Shown here one piece after another: positions 29,601 to 43,407 of a DNA stretch of 64,000 nt (positions are counted from its first letter, which is position 1; every line of letters starts with the position of its first letter). The position numbers were made by a program, and so were the translations under genes. Origin of the DNA: Arion vulgaris (taxonomy: Eukaryota; Mollusca; Gastropoda; Stylommatophora; Arionidae); the NCBI GenBank assembly GCA_020796225.1, contig CM036755.1, positions 83,585,803 through 83,649,802 of the forward strand, read 5' to 3'. The notes below the pieces were generated by a model, which was given only the letters and a program-made list of their open reading frames with translations, was not told where the DNA came from and did not search any database.

Positions 29601-30532
29601 TCTCTAGAACATGAAATCTAAAAATCACAAAAGTGGGGTCGTCTCTGAACAGAAATCTCAGAATCACAACAAGTGTTTTCGTCTCAGAACATGAAATCTC
29701 AGAGATCCAAAAAGTGGGTGTTTTAAAAAATCTAAAAAACATGAAATTAGAGATACACAACAAATGGTGGTGTCTCTAGCTGAAATCTCAGAATAAAAAA
29801 CAAGTGGGTCGTCTCTAAAACTTTAAATCTAAAAATACAAAAGTGTGGTCGTCTTTGGAAACATGAAAACTCGGGGAACATGAAATTCAGAGATAAAAAC
29901 CCAATTTGGGGGTCGTCTCTGAACATTAAAACTCAGAGAACACAACAAATGGGGTCGTCTTAAAAACAGAAAACTGAGATACACAACAAGTGGTGGTCGT
30001 TCAGGGAAAAGAAATCTAAGGGCCAACAAGTGGGCCCTTCAAAACATGAAAACTCAGGATAACAAAATGGTGTTTTTAAAAAAGAAAATTCAGAATAAAA
30101 CAAATGGTGGTGTTTTAAAACATGAAAACTGGATCAAAACAAGTGGGGTCGTTCTAAACATGAAATCTAAAAACAACAATCGGTCGCTTAAAAATAAATC
30201 TAGAATCAAACAAGTGGTGTTTTAAAACATGAAATTTAGAGATACACAACAAGTGGTGTCTCTTTAAACATGAAATCTCAAAAATACCAAAAAGTGGGGT
30301 TTTTCTCTAAAGAATCTCAGAATACAACAAGTGGGGTCGTCTCAAACATGAAAACTAAATACAAAAAGTGGGGTTTTCTTAAACAAAATCAAAATACAAC
30401 AAGTTGGGCTCTTAGAACAAAATCTAAGAAAAAACAAGTGGGGTTTTCTCAAAAAAAAAGAAAACTCAGGATACACAAAAGTGTTCGTCGTCTCTAGAAC
30501 ATGACATCTCAGAGATACACAACAAGTGGCGG
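5630..30532. repeat. About 25-kb array of a 45-bp unit, highly noisy
   Basis: The interval is one continuous array whose consensus unit is 45 bp (clean example at 7,600-7,644), with core words aacatgaaatctcagagata, cacaacaagtgg and tggtcgtctctag. I estimate 550-600 units. The unit is 15 codons and would read EHEISEIHNKWWSSL on plus and ETTTTCCVSLRFHVL on minus. Many short open frames of 60-180 codons on both strands come from this; none is a credible gene, because the frame shifts every one or two units. Unit lengths mostly fall below 45 bp through single-base and two-base deletions. Two recurrent variants of the link between units are tctctag and tctatag. Substitutions favour a base flanked by identical neighbours turning into that neighbour (acac to aaaa, gtg to ggg, gtct to tttt), a pattern more like poor long-read consensus than ordinary repeat decay. 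The last unit before 30,532 is clean. Confidence 0.93.
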
Positions 30533-30783
30533 TAAAGACATGAATTCCCCATTCTCAAAAACAGTAGTACTTCTAATGTACTTGAATGTTCACATCGTGA
30601 CCATGTTCTTATTTTCGGAAGCCATGCAACAGGTCAGAATATTCTTTCCATGAATAACACTTTTTCACTGAATAACTAATTTTGAATTTAAAATTTAATT
30701 TATTTCGATTCGCATCAATTGTACATGCTTTATTTCAATTAGTTAATGAAATCCCAGAAATGCTTAATGCTGGAGAATGACAG
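30533..30783. other. Short single-copy AT-rich spacer
   Basis: AT-rich linker between the 45-bp array and the 72-bp repeats. I see no gene, array or regulatory element in it. Confidence 0.5.
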
Positions 30784-31078
30784 AACACGATGTGTCTAGC
30801 CTCTCCATCTTGCATAGAACTTAAACTATGAAAGATATAACGGGTGTTCTGGTCAAACACGATGTGTCTAACCTCTCCACCTTCAATCAAACTTAAACTA
30901 TAAAAGATATAACGGGTGTTTTGGTCAAACACGATGTGTCTAACCTCTCCACCTTCCATCAAACTTAAACTTTAAAAGATATAACGGGTGTTCTAGTCAA
31001 ACACGATGTGTCTAACCTCTCCACCTTCCATCAAACTTAAACTATGAAAGATATAATAGGTGTTCTGGTCAAACACTA
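30784..31078. repeat. 72-bp tandem repeat, about 4 copies
   Basis: The word aacacgatgtgtct recurs at 30,784, 30,856, 30,928 and 31,000, exactly 72 bp apart each time. Units share aacctctccacc, caaacttaaact and aaagatataacgggtgtt; the first unit is the most diverged (gcctctccatcttgc) and the last is partial. The unit is 24 codons and open on the minus strand (30,735-30,962), with a repeat containing GGEVRHIVFDQNTRYIF; I regard this as a by-product of the period. Confidence 0.93.
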
Positions 31079-31256
31079 TCAATAATAAAGAACTGTTTTC
31101 ACAGTGTAACATAAAATATCAGCACCATCAAGCAAACGATACGTTGTATTCGGATCGGACGTGTGATACAAATGGAGATTAACGCTTACATGAACACTGC
31201 ACTGTGATTGACACCTGAGGGTGAACGAAAACGTTGAAGACCCAAAAATATATCTA
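31079..31256. other. Single-copy linker between arrays
   Basis: Short non-repetitive stretch between the 72-bp repeats and the 57/61-bp array. No feature recognised. Confidence 0.5.
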
Positions 31257-34200
31257 TGAGAACAATAGATCAATAACTAAAAGAAATTGGTCACATTTGG
31301 AATACAATACAGAGAAGAATAGTAGATCAATAACTAATAGAAATGGGTCACGGTTGGAACACAATACAGAGATGAACAGTAGATTAATAAATAACTGAAA
31401 GAAATGAATCACATTTGGAATACAATACAGATATGAACAGTAGATCAATATCTGAAAGAAATGGGTCACATTTGGAACACAATACAGAGATGAACACTAT
31501 ATTAATTAATAATTGAAAGAAATGGTTCATAGGTGGAACGCAATACAAAGCTGAAAAGTATATCAGTAACTAAATGAAATAGGTAAGGGTTGGAACACAA
31601 TACAGAGATGAAAATTAGATCAATAAGAAAAAGAAATTGGAGACAGTTGGAACACAATGCAGAGATGAACAGTAGATCAATAACTAACAGAAATGGATCA
31701 CGGTCGGAACACAATAAAGAGATGAACAGTAGATTAATTAATAACTGAAATAAATGGGTCGACGTTGCAACACAATACAGAGATGAAGATTAGAAGTTTA
31801 ACTGACAGAAATGGGTTACAGTTGGAACAGAATACAGAGATGAACAGTAGATTAATTAATAACTGAAAGAAATGGGTCACAGTTGGAACACAATACAGAT
31901 ATGAACAGTAGATTAATTTATAACTGAAAGAAATGGGTCACAGTTGGAACACAATACAGAGCTGAACAGTACATAAATAACTAAAAGAAATTGATCGCGC
32001 TTGTAAAACAATACAGAGATGAACAGTAGATTAATTAATATCTGAAACAAATGGGTCACAGTTGGAACACAATACAAAGATGAGCTGTATATTAATTAGT
32101 AACGTATCAAAATGAATCATAGTTGGAACACAATACAGAGATGAACAGTAGATTAATTAGTAACTGAAAGAAATGGCTCACAGTTGGAACACACTACAGA
32201 GCTGAACAGTAGATTAATTAATAACTGAACGAAATGGGTCACAGTTGGAACACAATATAGAGATGAACAGTAGAGTAAAAAATAACAAATGGGACACAGT
32301 TGGAAAACAATACAGAAATGAACAGTAGATCAATAACTGACAGAAATGCGTCACAGTTCTAACACAATACAGAGATGAACACTATATTAATTAATAATTG
32401 AAAGAAATGGGTCATAGGTGGAACGCAATACAAAGCTGAAAAGTATATCAGTAACTAAATGAAATGGGTAAGGGTTGGAACACAATACGGAGATGAAAAT
32501 TAGATCAATAAGAAAAAGAAATTGGTTACAGTTGAAACACAAAACAGAGATGAACAGTAGATCAATATCTGAAAGAAATGGGTGACAGTTGGAACATAAT
32601 ACAGTGATGAACAGTAGATCAATAACTAAAAGAAATGGATCATGGTCAAACACAATAAAGAGATGAACAGTAGATTAATTAATAACTGAAATAAATGGGT
32701 CATCGTTGGAACACAATACAGAGATGAAGATTAGAAGTTTAACTTACAGAAATGGGTTACAGTTGGAACAGAATATAGAGATGAACAGTAGATTAATTAA
32801 TAACTGAAAGAAATGGGTCACAGTTGGAACACAATACAGATATGAACAGTAGATTAATTAATAACTGAAAGAAATGGGTCACAGTTGAAACACAATACAT
32901 AGCTGAAAAGAATAAATAACTAAAAGAAATTGATCTGGTTGGAAAGCAATACAGAGATGAACAGTAGATTAATTAATAACTGAACGAAATAGGTCACATT
33001 TGGAATACAATACAGAGATAAACGGTAGATTAATTAATAACTAAACGAAATTGGTCACAGTTGGAATACAATTCAGAGATGAACAGTAGATCAATACTTA
33101 AAAGAAATGGGTCACGGTCGGAACACAATACAGAGATGAACAGTAGATCAATATCTGAAAGAAATTGGTCACAGTTGGAACACAATGCAGAGATGAACAG
33201 TAGATCAATAACTAACAGAAATGGATCACGGTCGGAACACAATAAAGAGATGAACAGTAGATTAATTAATAACTGAAATAAATGGGTCGACGTTGCAACA
33301 CAATACAGAGATGAAGATTAGAAGTTTAACTGACAGAAATGGGTTACAGTTGGAACAGAATACAGAGATGAACAGTAGATTAATTAATAACTGAAAGAAA
33401 TGGGTCACAGTTGGAACACAATACAGATATGAACAGTAGATTAATTTATAACTGAAAGAAATGGGTCACAGTTGGAACACAATACAGAGCTGAACAGTAC
33501 ATAAATAACTAAAAGAAATTGATCGCGCTTGTAAAACAATACAGAGATGAACAGTAGATTAATTAATATCTGAAACAAATGGGTCACAGTTGGAACACAA
33601 TACAAAGATGAGCTGTATATTAATTAGTAACGTATCAAAATGAATCATAGTTGGAACACAATACAGAGATGAACAGTAGATTAATTAGTAACTGAAAGAA
33701 ATGAATCACATTTGGAATACAATACAGATATGAACAGTAGATCAATATCTGAAAGAAATGGGTCACATTTGGAACACAATACAGAGATGAACACTATATT
33801 AATTAATAATTGAAAGAAATGGTTCATAGGTGGAACGCAATACAAAGCTGAAAAGTATATCAGTAACTAAATGAAATAGGTAAGGGTTGGAACACAATAC
33901 AGAGATGAAAATTAGATCAATAAGAAAAAGAAATTGGAGACAGTTGGAACACATTACAGTGATGAACAGTAGATCAATAACTAACAGAAATGGATCACGG
34001 TCGGAACACAATAAAGAGATGAACAGTAGATTAATTAATAACTGAAATAAATGGGTCGACGTTGCAACACAATACAGAGATGAAGATTAGAAGTTTAACT
34101 GACAGAAATGGGTTACAGTTGGAACAGAATACAGAGATGAACAGTAGATTAATTAATAACTGAAAGAAATGGGTCACAGTTGGAACACAATACAGATATG

Positions 34201-37200
34201 AACAGTAGATTAATTTATAACTGAAAGAAATGGGTCACAGTTGGAACACAATACAGAGCTGAACAGTACATAAATAACTAAAAGAAATTGATCGCGCTTG
34301 TAAAACAATACAGAGATGAACAGTAGATTAATTAATATCTGAAACAAATGGGTCACAGTTGGAACACAATACAAAGATGAGCTGTATATTAATTAGTAAC
34401 GTATCAAAATGAATCATAGTTGGAACACAATACAGATATGAACAGTAGATTAATTTATAACTGAAAGAAATGGGTCACAGTTGGAACACAATACAGAGCT
34501 GAACAGTACATAAATAACTAAAAGAAATTGATCGCGCTTGTAAAACAATACAGAGATGAACAGTAGATTAATTAATATCTGAAACAAATGGGTCACAGTT
34601 GGAACACAATACAAAGATGAGCTGTATATTAATTAGTAACGTATCAAAATGAATCATAGTTGGAACACAATACAGAGATGAACAGTAGATTAATTAGTAA
34701 CTGAAAGAAATGGCTCACAGTTGGAACACACTACAGAGCTGAACAGTAGATTAATTAATAACTGAACGAAATGGGTCACAGTTGGAACACAATATAGAGA
34801 TGAACAGTAGAGTAAAAATACAAATGGGACACAGTTGGAAAACAATACAGAAATGAACAGTAGATCAATAACTGACAGAAATGCGTCACAGTTCTAACAC
34901 AATACAGAGATGAACACTATATTAATTAATAATTGAAAGAAATGGGTCATAGGTGGAACGCAATACAAAGCTGAAAAGTATATCAGTAACTAAATGAAAT
35001 GGGTAAGGGTTGGAACACAATACGGAGATGAAAATTAGATCAATAAGAAAAAGAAATTGGTTACAGTTGAAACACAAAACAGAGATGAACAGTAGATCAA
35101 TATCTGAAAGAAAGTGGTGACAGTTGGAACATAATACAGTGATGAACAGTAGATCAATAACTAAAAGAAATGGATCATGGTCAAACACAATAAAGAGATG
35201 AACAGTAGATTAATTAATAACTGAAATAAATGGGTCATCGTTGGAACACAATACAGAGATGAAGATTGGAAGTTTAACTTACAGAAATGGGTTACAGTTG
35301 GAACAGAATATAGAGATGAACAGTAGATTAATTAATAACTGAAAGAAATGGGTCACAGTTGGAACACAATACAGATATGAACAGTAGATTAATTAATAAC
35401 TGAAAGAAATGGGTCACAGTTGAAACACAATACAGAGCTGAAAAGTACATAAATAACTAAAAGAAATTGATCGCGGTTGGAAAGCAATACAGAGATGAAC
35501 AGTAGATTAATTAATAACTGAACGAAATAGGTCACATTTGGAATACAATACAGAGATAAACGTTAGATTAATTAATAACTAAACGAAATTGGTCACAGTT
35601 GGAATACAATTCAGAGATGAACAGTAGATCAATACTTAAAAGAAATGGGTCACGGTCGGAACACAATACAGAGATGAACAGTAGATCAATATCTGAAAGA
35701 AATTGGTCACAGTTGGAACACAATGCAGAGATGAACAGTAGATCAATAACTAACAGAAATGGATCACGGTCGGAACACAATAAAGAGATGAACAGTAGAT
35801 TAATTAATAACTGAAATAAATGGGTCGACGTTGCAACACAATACAGAGATGAAGATTAGAAGTTTAACTGACAGAAATGGGTCACAGTTGGAACAGAATA
35901 CAGAGATGAACAGTAGATTAATTAATAACTGAAAAATGGTCACAGTTGGAACACAATACAGATATGAACAGTAGATTAATTTATAACTGAAAGAAATGGG
36001 TCACAGTTGGAACACAATACAGAGCTGAACAGTACATAAATAACTAAAAGAAATTGATCGCGCTTGTAAAACAATACAGAGATGAACAGTAGATTAATTA
36101 ATATCTGAAACAAATGGGTCACAGTTGGAACACAATACAAAGATGAGCTGTATATTAATTAGTAACGTATCAAAATGAATCATAGTTGGAACACAATACA
36201 GAGATGAACAGTAGATTAATTAGTAACTGAAAGAAATGGCTCACAGTTGGAACACACTACAGAGCTGAACAGTAGATTAATTAATAACTGAACGAAATGG
36301 GTCACAGTTGGAACACAATATAGAGATGAACAGTAGAGTAAAAAATAACAAATGGGACACAGTTGGAAAACAATACAGAAATGAACAGTAGATCAATAAC
36401 TGACAGAAATGCGTCACAGTTCTAACACAATACAGAGATGAACACTATATTAATTAATAATTGAAAGAAATGGGTCATAGGTGGAACGCAATACAAAGCT
36501 GAAAAGTATATCAGTAACTAAATGAAATGGGTAAGGGTTGGAACACAATACGGAGATGAAAATTAGATCAATAAGAAAAAGAAATTGGTTACAGTTGAAA
36601 CACAAAACAGAGATGAACAGTAGATCAATATCTGAAAGAAATGGGTGACAGTTGGAACATAATACAGTGATGAACAGTAGATCAATAACTAAAAGAAATG
36701 GATCATGGTCAAACACAATAAAGAGATGAACAGTAGATTAATTAATAACTGAAATAAATGGGTCATCGTTGGAACACAATACAGAGATGAAGATTAGAAG
36801 TTTAACTTACAGAAATGGGTTACAGTTGGAACAGAATATAGAGATGAACAGTAGATTAATTAATAACTGAAAGAAATGGGTCACAGTTGGGAAAACAATA
36901 CAGATATGAACAGTAGATTAATTAATAACTGAAAGAAATGGGTCACAGTTGAAACACAATACAGAGCTGAAAAGTACATAAATAACTAAAAGAAATTGAT
37001 CGCGGTTGGAAAGCAATACAGAGATGAACAGTAGATTAATTAATAACTGAACGAAATAGGTCACATTTGGAATACAATACAGAGATAAACGGTAGATTAA
37101 TTAATAACTAAACGAAATTGGTCACAGTTGGAATACAATTCAGAGATGAACAGTAGATCAATACTTAAAAGAAATGGGTCACGGTCGGAACACAATACAG

Positions 37201-40200
37201 AGATGAACAGTAGATCAATATCTGAAAGAAATTGGTCACAGTTGAACACTAATAGAGATGAACAGTAGATCAATAACTAACAGAAATGGATCACGGTCGG
37301 AACACAATAAAGAGATGAACAGTAGATTAATTAATAACTGAAATAAATGGGTCGACGTTGCAACACAATACAGAGATGAAGATTAGAAGTTTAACTGACA
37401 GAAATGGGTTACAGTTGGAACAGAATACAGAGATGAACAGTAGATTAATTAATAACTGAAAGAAATGGGTCACAGTTGGAACACAATACAGATATGAACA
37501 GTAGATTAATTTATAACTGAAAGAAATGGGTCACAGTTGGAACACAATACAGAGCTGAACAGTACATAAATAACTAAAAGAAATTGATCGCGCTTGTAAA
37601 ACAATACAGAGATGAACAGTAGATTAATTAATATCTGAAACAAATGGGTCACAGTTGGAACACAATACAAAGATGAGCTGTATATTAATTAGTAACGTAT
37701 CAAAATGAATCATAGTTGGAACACAATACAGAGATGAACAGTAGATTAATTAGTAACTGAAAGAAATGGCTCACAGTTGGAACACACTACAGAGCTGAAC
37801 AGTAGATTAATTAATAACTGAACGAAATGAGTCACAGTTGGAACACAATATAGAGATGAACAGTAGAGTAAACAATAACAAATGGGACACAGTTGGAAAA
37901 CAATACAGAAATGAACAGTAGATCAATAACTGACAGAAATGCGTCACAGTTCTAACACAATACAGAGATGAACACTATATTAATTAATAATTGAAAGAAA
38001 TGGGTCATAGGTGGAACGCAATACAAAGCTGAAAAGTATATCAGTAACTAAATGAAATGGGTAAGGGTTGGAACACAATACGGAGATGAAAATTAGATCA
38101 ATAAGAAAAGAAATTGGTTACAGTTGGAACATAATACAGTGATGAACAGTAGATCAATAACTAAAAGAAATGGATCATGGTCAAACACAATAAAGAGATG
38201 AACAGTAGATTAATTAATAACTGAAATAAATGGGTCATCGTTGGAACACAATACAGAGATGAAGATTAGAAGTTTAACTTACAGAAATGGGTTACAGTTG
38301 GAACAGAATATAGAGATGAACAGTAGATTAATTAATAACTGAAAGAAATGGGTCACAGTTGGAACACAATACAGATATGAACAGTAGATTAATTAATAAC
38401 TGAAAGAAATGGGTCACAGTTGAAACACAATACATAGCTGAAAAGTACATAAATAACTAAAAGAAATTGATCATGGTTGGAAAGCAATACAGAGATGAAC
38501 AGTAGATTAATTAATAACTGAAAGAAATAGGTCACATTTGGAATACAATACAGAGATAAACGGTAGATTAATTAATAACTAAACGAAATTGGTCACAGTT
38601 GAATCAATTCAGAGATGAACAGTAGATCAATACTTAAAAAATGGGTCACGGTCGGAACACAATACAGAGATGAACAGTAGATCAATATCTGAAAGAAATT
38701 GGTCACAGTTGGAACACAATGCAGAGATGAACAGTAGATCAATAACTAAAAGAAATGGATCACGGTTGGAACACAATACAAAGATGAACAGTAGATTAAT
38801 TAATAACTGAAAGAAATGGGTCACAGTTGGAACACAATACAGAGATGAACACTAGATTAATTAATAATTGAAAGAAATGGGTCATAGTTGGAACGCAATA
38901 CAAAGTTGAAAAGTAGAGCAATAACTAAATGAAATGGGTCACGGCTGGAACACAATACAGAGATGAATAGTAGATCAATAACAAAAAGAAATAGGACATA
39001 GTTGGAACACAATAGAGATGAACAGTAGATCAATATCTAAACGAAATGGGTCACGGTTGGAACATAATTCAGAGATGAACAGTAGATCAATAACTAAAAG
39101 AAATGGGTCACAGTTGGAACATAATACATAAATGAACAGTAGTTTAATTACTGAATGAAATGGGTTATAGTTAGAACACAATACAGAGATGAACAGTAGA
39201 TTAATTAATAACTGAACGAAATGGGTCACAGTTGGAACACAATATAGAGATGAAAAGTAGAGTAAAAAAACAAAAAGGGACACAGTTGAAAGCAATACAG
39301 AGATGAACAGTAGATCAATAACTGACAGAAATGGGTAACAATTCTAACACAATACAGAGATGAACACTATATTAATTAATAATTAAAGAAATGGTATAGG
39401 TGGAACGCAATACAAAGCTGAAAAGTATATCAGTAACTAAATGAAATGGGTAAGGGTTGGAACACAATACAGAGATGAAAATTAGATCAATAAGAAAAGA
39501 ATTGGTTACAGTTGAAACACAATACAGAGATGAACAGTGGATTAATAACTGAACGAAATGGTACAGTTGGAATACAATACAGAGATGAACAGTAGATCAA
39601 TAACTGACAAAAATGGGTGACGGTTGGAATACAATACAGAGATGAACAGTAGATCAATACCTAAAAGAAATGGGTCACGGTTGGAACACAATACAGAGAT
39701 GAACAGTAGATTAATATCTGAAAGAAGTGGATCACAGTTGGTACAGTATACATATATGAACAGTAGATCAGAAACTAAAAGAAATGGTCACAGTTGGACA
39801 CAATACAGAGATGAAGATTAGATGTTTAACTGACAGAAATGGGTTACAGTTGGAACAGAATACAGAGATGAACAGTAGATTAATTAATAACTGAAAGAAA
39901 TGGGTCACAGTTGGAACATAATACAGAGCTAAACAGTACATAAATAACTAAAAGAAATTGATCACGGTTGGAAAACAATACATAGATGAACAGTAGATTA
40001 ATTAATATCTGAAACAAATGGGTAACAGTTGGAACACAATACAGAGCTGAACAGTACATACATAACTAAAAGAAATTGATCACGGTTGGAAAACAATACA
40101 TAAATGAACAGTAGATTAATTAATATCTGAAACAAATGGGTCACAGTTGGAACACAATACAGAGATGAGCTGTATATTAATTAATAACTCATCAAAAAGA

Positions 40201-43200
40201 ATCATAGTTGGAACACAATACAGAGATGAACAGTAGATTAATTAATAACTGAAAGAAATGGGTCACGGTTGGAACACAATGCAGAGACAAAGATTAGATG
40301 TTTAACGGACAGAAATGGGTTACTTGTTGGAACACAATATAGAGATGAAAAGTAGATCAAAAACAAAAAGAAATGTGACACAGTTGGAAAACAATACAGA
40401 GATGAACAGTAGATCAATAACTGACAGAAATGGGTAACAGTTGGAACGCAATGCAGAGATGAACAGTAGATCAATAACTAAAATAAATGGGTTACGGTTG
40501 GAACACAATAAAGGGATGAACAGTAGATTAATTAAAACCTGAAAGAAATTGGTCACAGTTGGAACGCAATAAAGAGCTGAAAAGTCGATCAATAACTAAA
40601 TGAAATGGGTCACGGTTGGAACACAATACAGAGACGAAGATTAGATGTTTAACTGACAGAAATGGGTTACAGTTGGAACACAATATAGAGATGAACAGTA
40701 GATTATTTAATAACTGAAAGAAATGGGTCACAGTTGGAGCACAATACAGAGCTGAACAGTACATAAATAACTAAAAGAAATTGATCACGGTTGGAAAACA
40801 ATACATAGATGAACAGTACATTAATTAATAACTGAAAGAAATAGGTCACATTTGGAATACAATACAGAGATAAACGGTAGATTAATTAATATCTGAAACA
40901 AATGGGTCACAGTTGGAATACAATACAGAGATAAACAGTAGATTAATTAATATCTGAAACAAATGGGTCACAGTTGGAATACAATACAGAGATAAACAGT
41001 AGATTAATTAATAACTGAACGAAATGGGTCACAGTTGGAACACAATATAGAGATGAACAGTAGATCAAAAACTAAAAGAAATGGGTCACAGTTCGAACAC
41101 AATAAAGAGATGAACAGTAGATTAATTAAAACCTGAAAGAAATTGGTCACAGTTGGAACGCAATAAAGAGCTGAAAAGTAGATCAATAACTAAATGAAAT
41201 GGGTCACGGTTGGAACACAATACAGAGATGAAAAGTAGATCAATAAGAAATAGAAATTGGTTACAGTTGGAACACAATACAGAAATGTGCAGTAGATAAA
41301 TATCTGAAAGAAATGGGTGACAGTTGGAACACAATACAGTGATGAACAGTAGATCAATAACTGACAGAAATGGGTCACAGTTGGAACACAATACAGATAT
41401 GAACACTAGATTAATTAATAATTGATAGAAATGGGTCACAGATGGAACACAATACAGATATGAACAGTAGACCAATACCTACAAGAAATGGGTCACAGTT
41501 GGAACACAGTACATAGATAAACAGTAGATTAATTAATAACGGAACGAAATGGGTCACAGTTGGAATACAATACAGAGATGAACAGGAGATCAATAACTAA
41601 AAGAAATGGGTCACAGTTGGAACACAATATAGAGATGAACAGTAGATCAAAAACTAAAAGAAATGGGACACAGTTGGAAAACAATACAGAGATGAACAGT
41701 AGATCATTAACTGACAGAAATGGGTAAGAGTTGGAACACAATACAGAGATGAACATTAGATTAATTAATAACTGAAAGAAATTGGTCACAGTTGGAACAA
41801 ACTACAGAGATGAACAGTTGATCAATTAAAAAAATTAGTCACAGTTGGAAAACAATACAGAGATGGACAGCAGATTAATTAATAAATAAAAGAAATGGGT
41901 CACAGTTGGAACACAATACAGAGATGAACAGTAGATTAATATCTGAAAGAAGTGGATCACAGTTGGAACACAATACAGATATGAACAGTAGATCAATACC
42001 TAAAAGAAATGGGTCACAGTTGGAACACAATACAGAGATGAACAGTAAATTAATTAATAACTGAAAGAAATGGGTCACAGTTGGAACGCAATACACAGCT
42101 GAAAAAAGTAGATCAACAACTAAATGAAATGGGTAACGGTTGGAACACAATACAGAGATGAAAAGTAGATTAAAATAACGAAAGAAATGGTACAGTTGGA
42201 ACACAATACAGAGATGAAGATTAGATGTTTAACTTGAAGAAATGGGTTACAGTTGGAACAGATACAGAGATGAACAGTAGATTATTTAATAACTGAAAGA
42301 AATGGGTCACAGTTGAGCAAATACAGAGTGAACAGTACATAAACAAACAAATTGATACGGTTGAAACACTAGATGAACAGTAGATTAATTAATATCTGAA
42401 ACAAATGGGTCACAGTTGGAACACAATACAGAGATGAGCTGTATATTAATTAATAACTCATCAAAATGAATCATAGTTGGAACACAATACAGAGATAAAC
42501 AGTATATTAATTAATAACTGAAAGAAATGGGTCACCGTTGGAACAAAATACAGAGATGAACACTACATCAATAACTAAAAGAAATGTGTCACGGTTGGAA
42601 CACAATGCAGAAATGAAAGTTAGATCTTTAAACTGACAGAAATGGGTTACAGTTGGAAACAATATAGAGATGAACAGTAGATTCATTAACTGAAGAAATG
42701 GGTCACAGTTGGAACACACTACAGAGCTGAACAGTAGATTAATTAATAACTGAACGAAATGGGTCACAGTTGGAAATAAGTACAGAGATGAACAAATAGA
42801 TCAATAACTAAAGAAATGAGGGCACGGTTGGAACACAATACAGAGATAAACAGTAGATCCATAACTAAAAGAAATGGGTCACAGTTGGAACACAATATAG
42901 AGATGAACAGTAGATCAAAAACACAAAGAAATGGGACACAGTTGGAAAACAATACAGAGATGAACAGTAGATCAATAACTGACAGAAATGGGTAACAGTT
43001 GGAACACAATACTGAGATGGACATTAGATTAATTAATAACTGAAAGAAATGGGTCACAGTTGGAACGCAATACAGACCTGAAAAGTAGATCAATAACTAA
43101 ATGAAATGGGTCACCGTTTGAACACAATACAGAGATGAAAAGTAGATTAATAAGAAAAGAAATTGATTACAGTTGGAACACAATACAGAAATGAACAGTA

Positions 43201-43379
43201 GATCAATATCTGAAAGAAATGGGTGACAGTTGGAACACAATACAGAGATGAACAGTAGATCAATAACTGAAATAAATGGGTCACCGTTGGAACACAATAC
43301 AGAGATGAAGATTAGAAGTTTAACTGACAGAAATGGGTTACAGTTGGAACAGAATACAGAGATGAACAGTAGATTAATT
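31257..43379. repeat. 57/61-bp minisatellite array with 1.53-kb higher-order repeat
   Basis: About 200 units of a 57-bp monomer (clean example 41,345-41,401), with core words cagttggaacacaatacag, agatgaacagtagat and gaaatgggtcac. A 61-bp variant carries four extra bases at the attaattaataact position. The 57-bp form is 19 codons and gives runs such as SVLCSNCDPFLLVIDLLFI on minus; the 61-bp form shifts frame, so open frames last only one to five units. A marker containing gtcgacgttgcaacac lies at about 31,758, 33,286, 34,055, 35,824 and 37,351. The spacings of 1,528, 769, 1,769 and 1,527 bp define a higher-order unit near 1,528 bp, with one cycle enlarged by about 1,010 bp of internal duplication. 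A fourth cycle near 37.1-38.6 kb is shortened by one monomer. From about 38,840 onward monomers are more diverged and show no clear higher-order order. The array is cut by a retrotransposon at 43,380. Confidence 0.95.
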
Positions 43380-43407
43380 CATAAAATAAAATAAATAATT
43401 CATACCG

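Noticed and set aside
5630..30532. Dozens of 60-180 codon open frames on both strands
   Set aside because: All are translations of the 45-bp unit with frame changes every few units; both strands are equally open.
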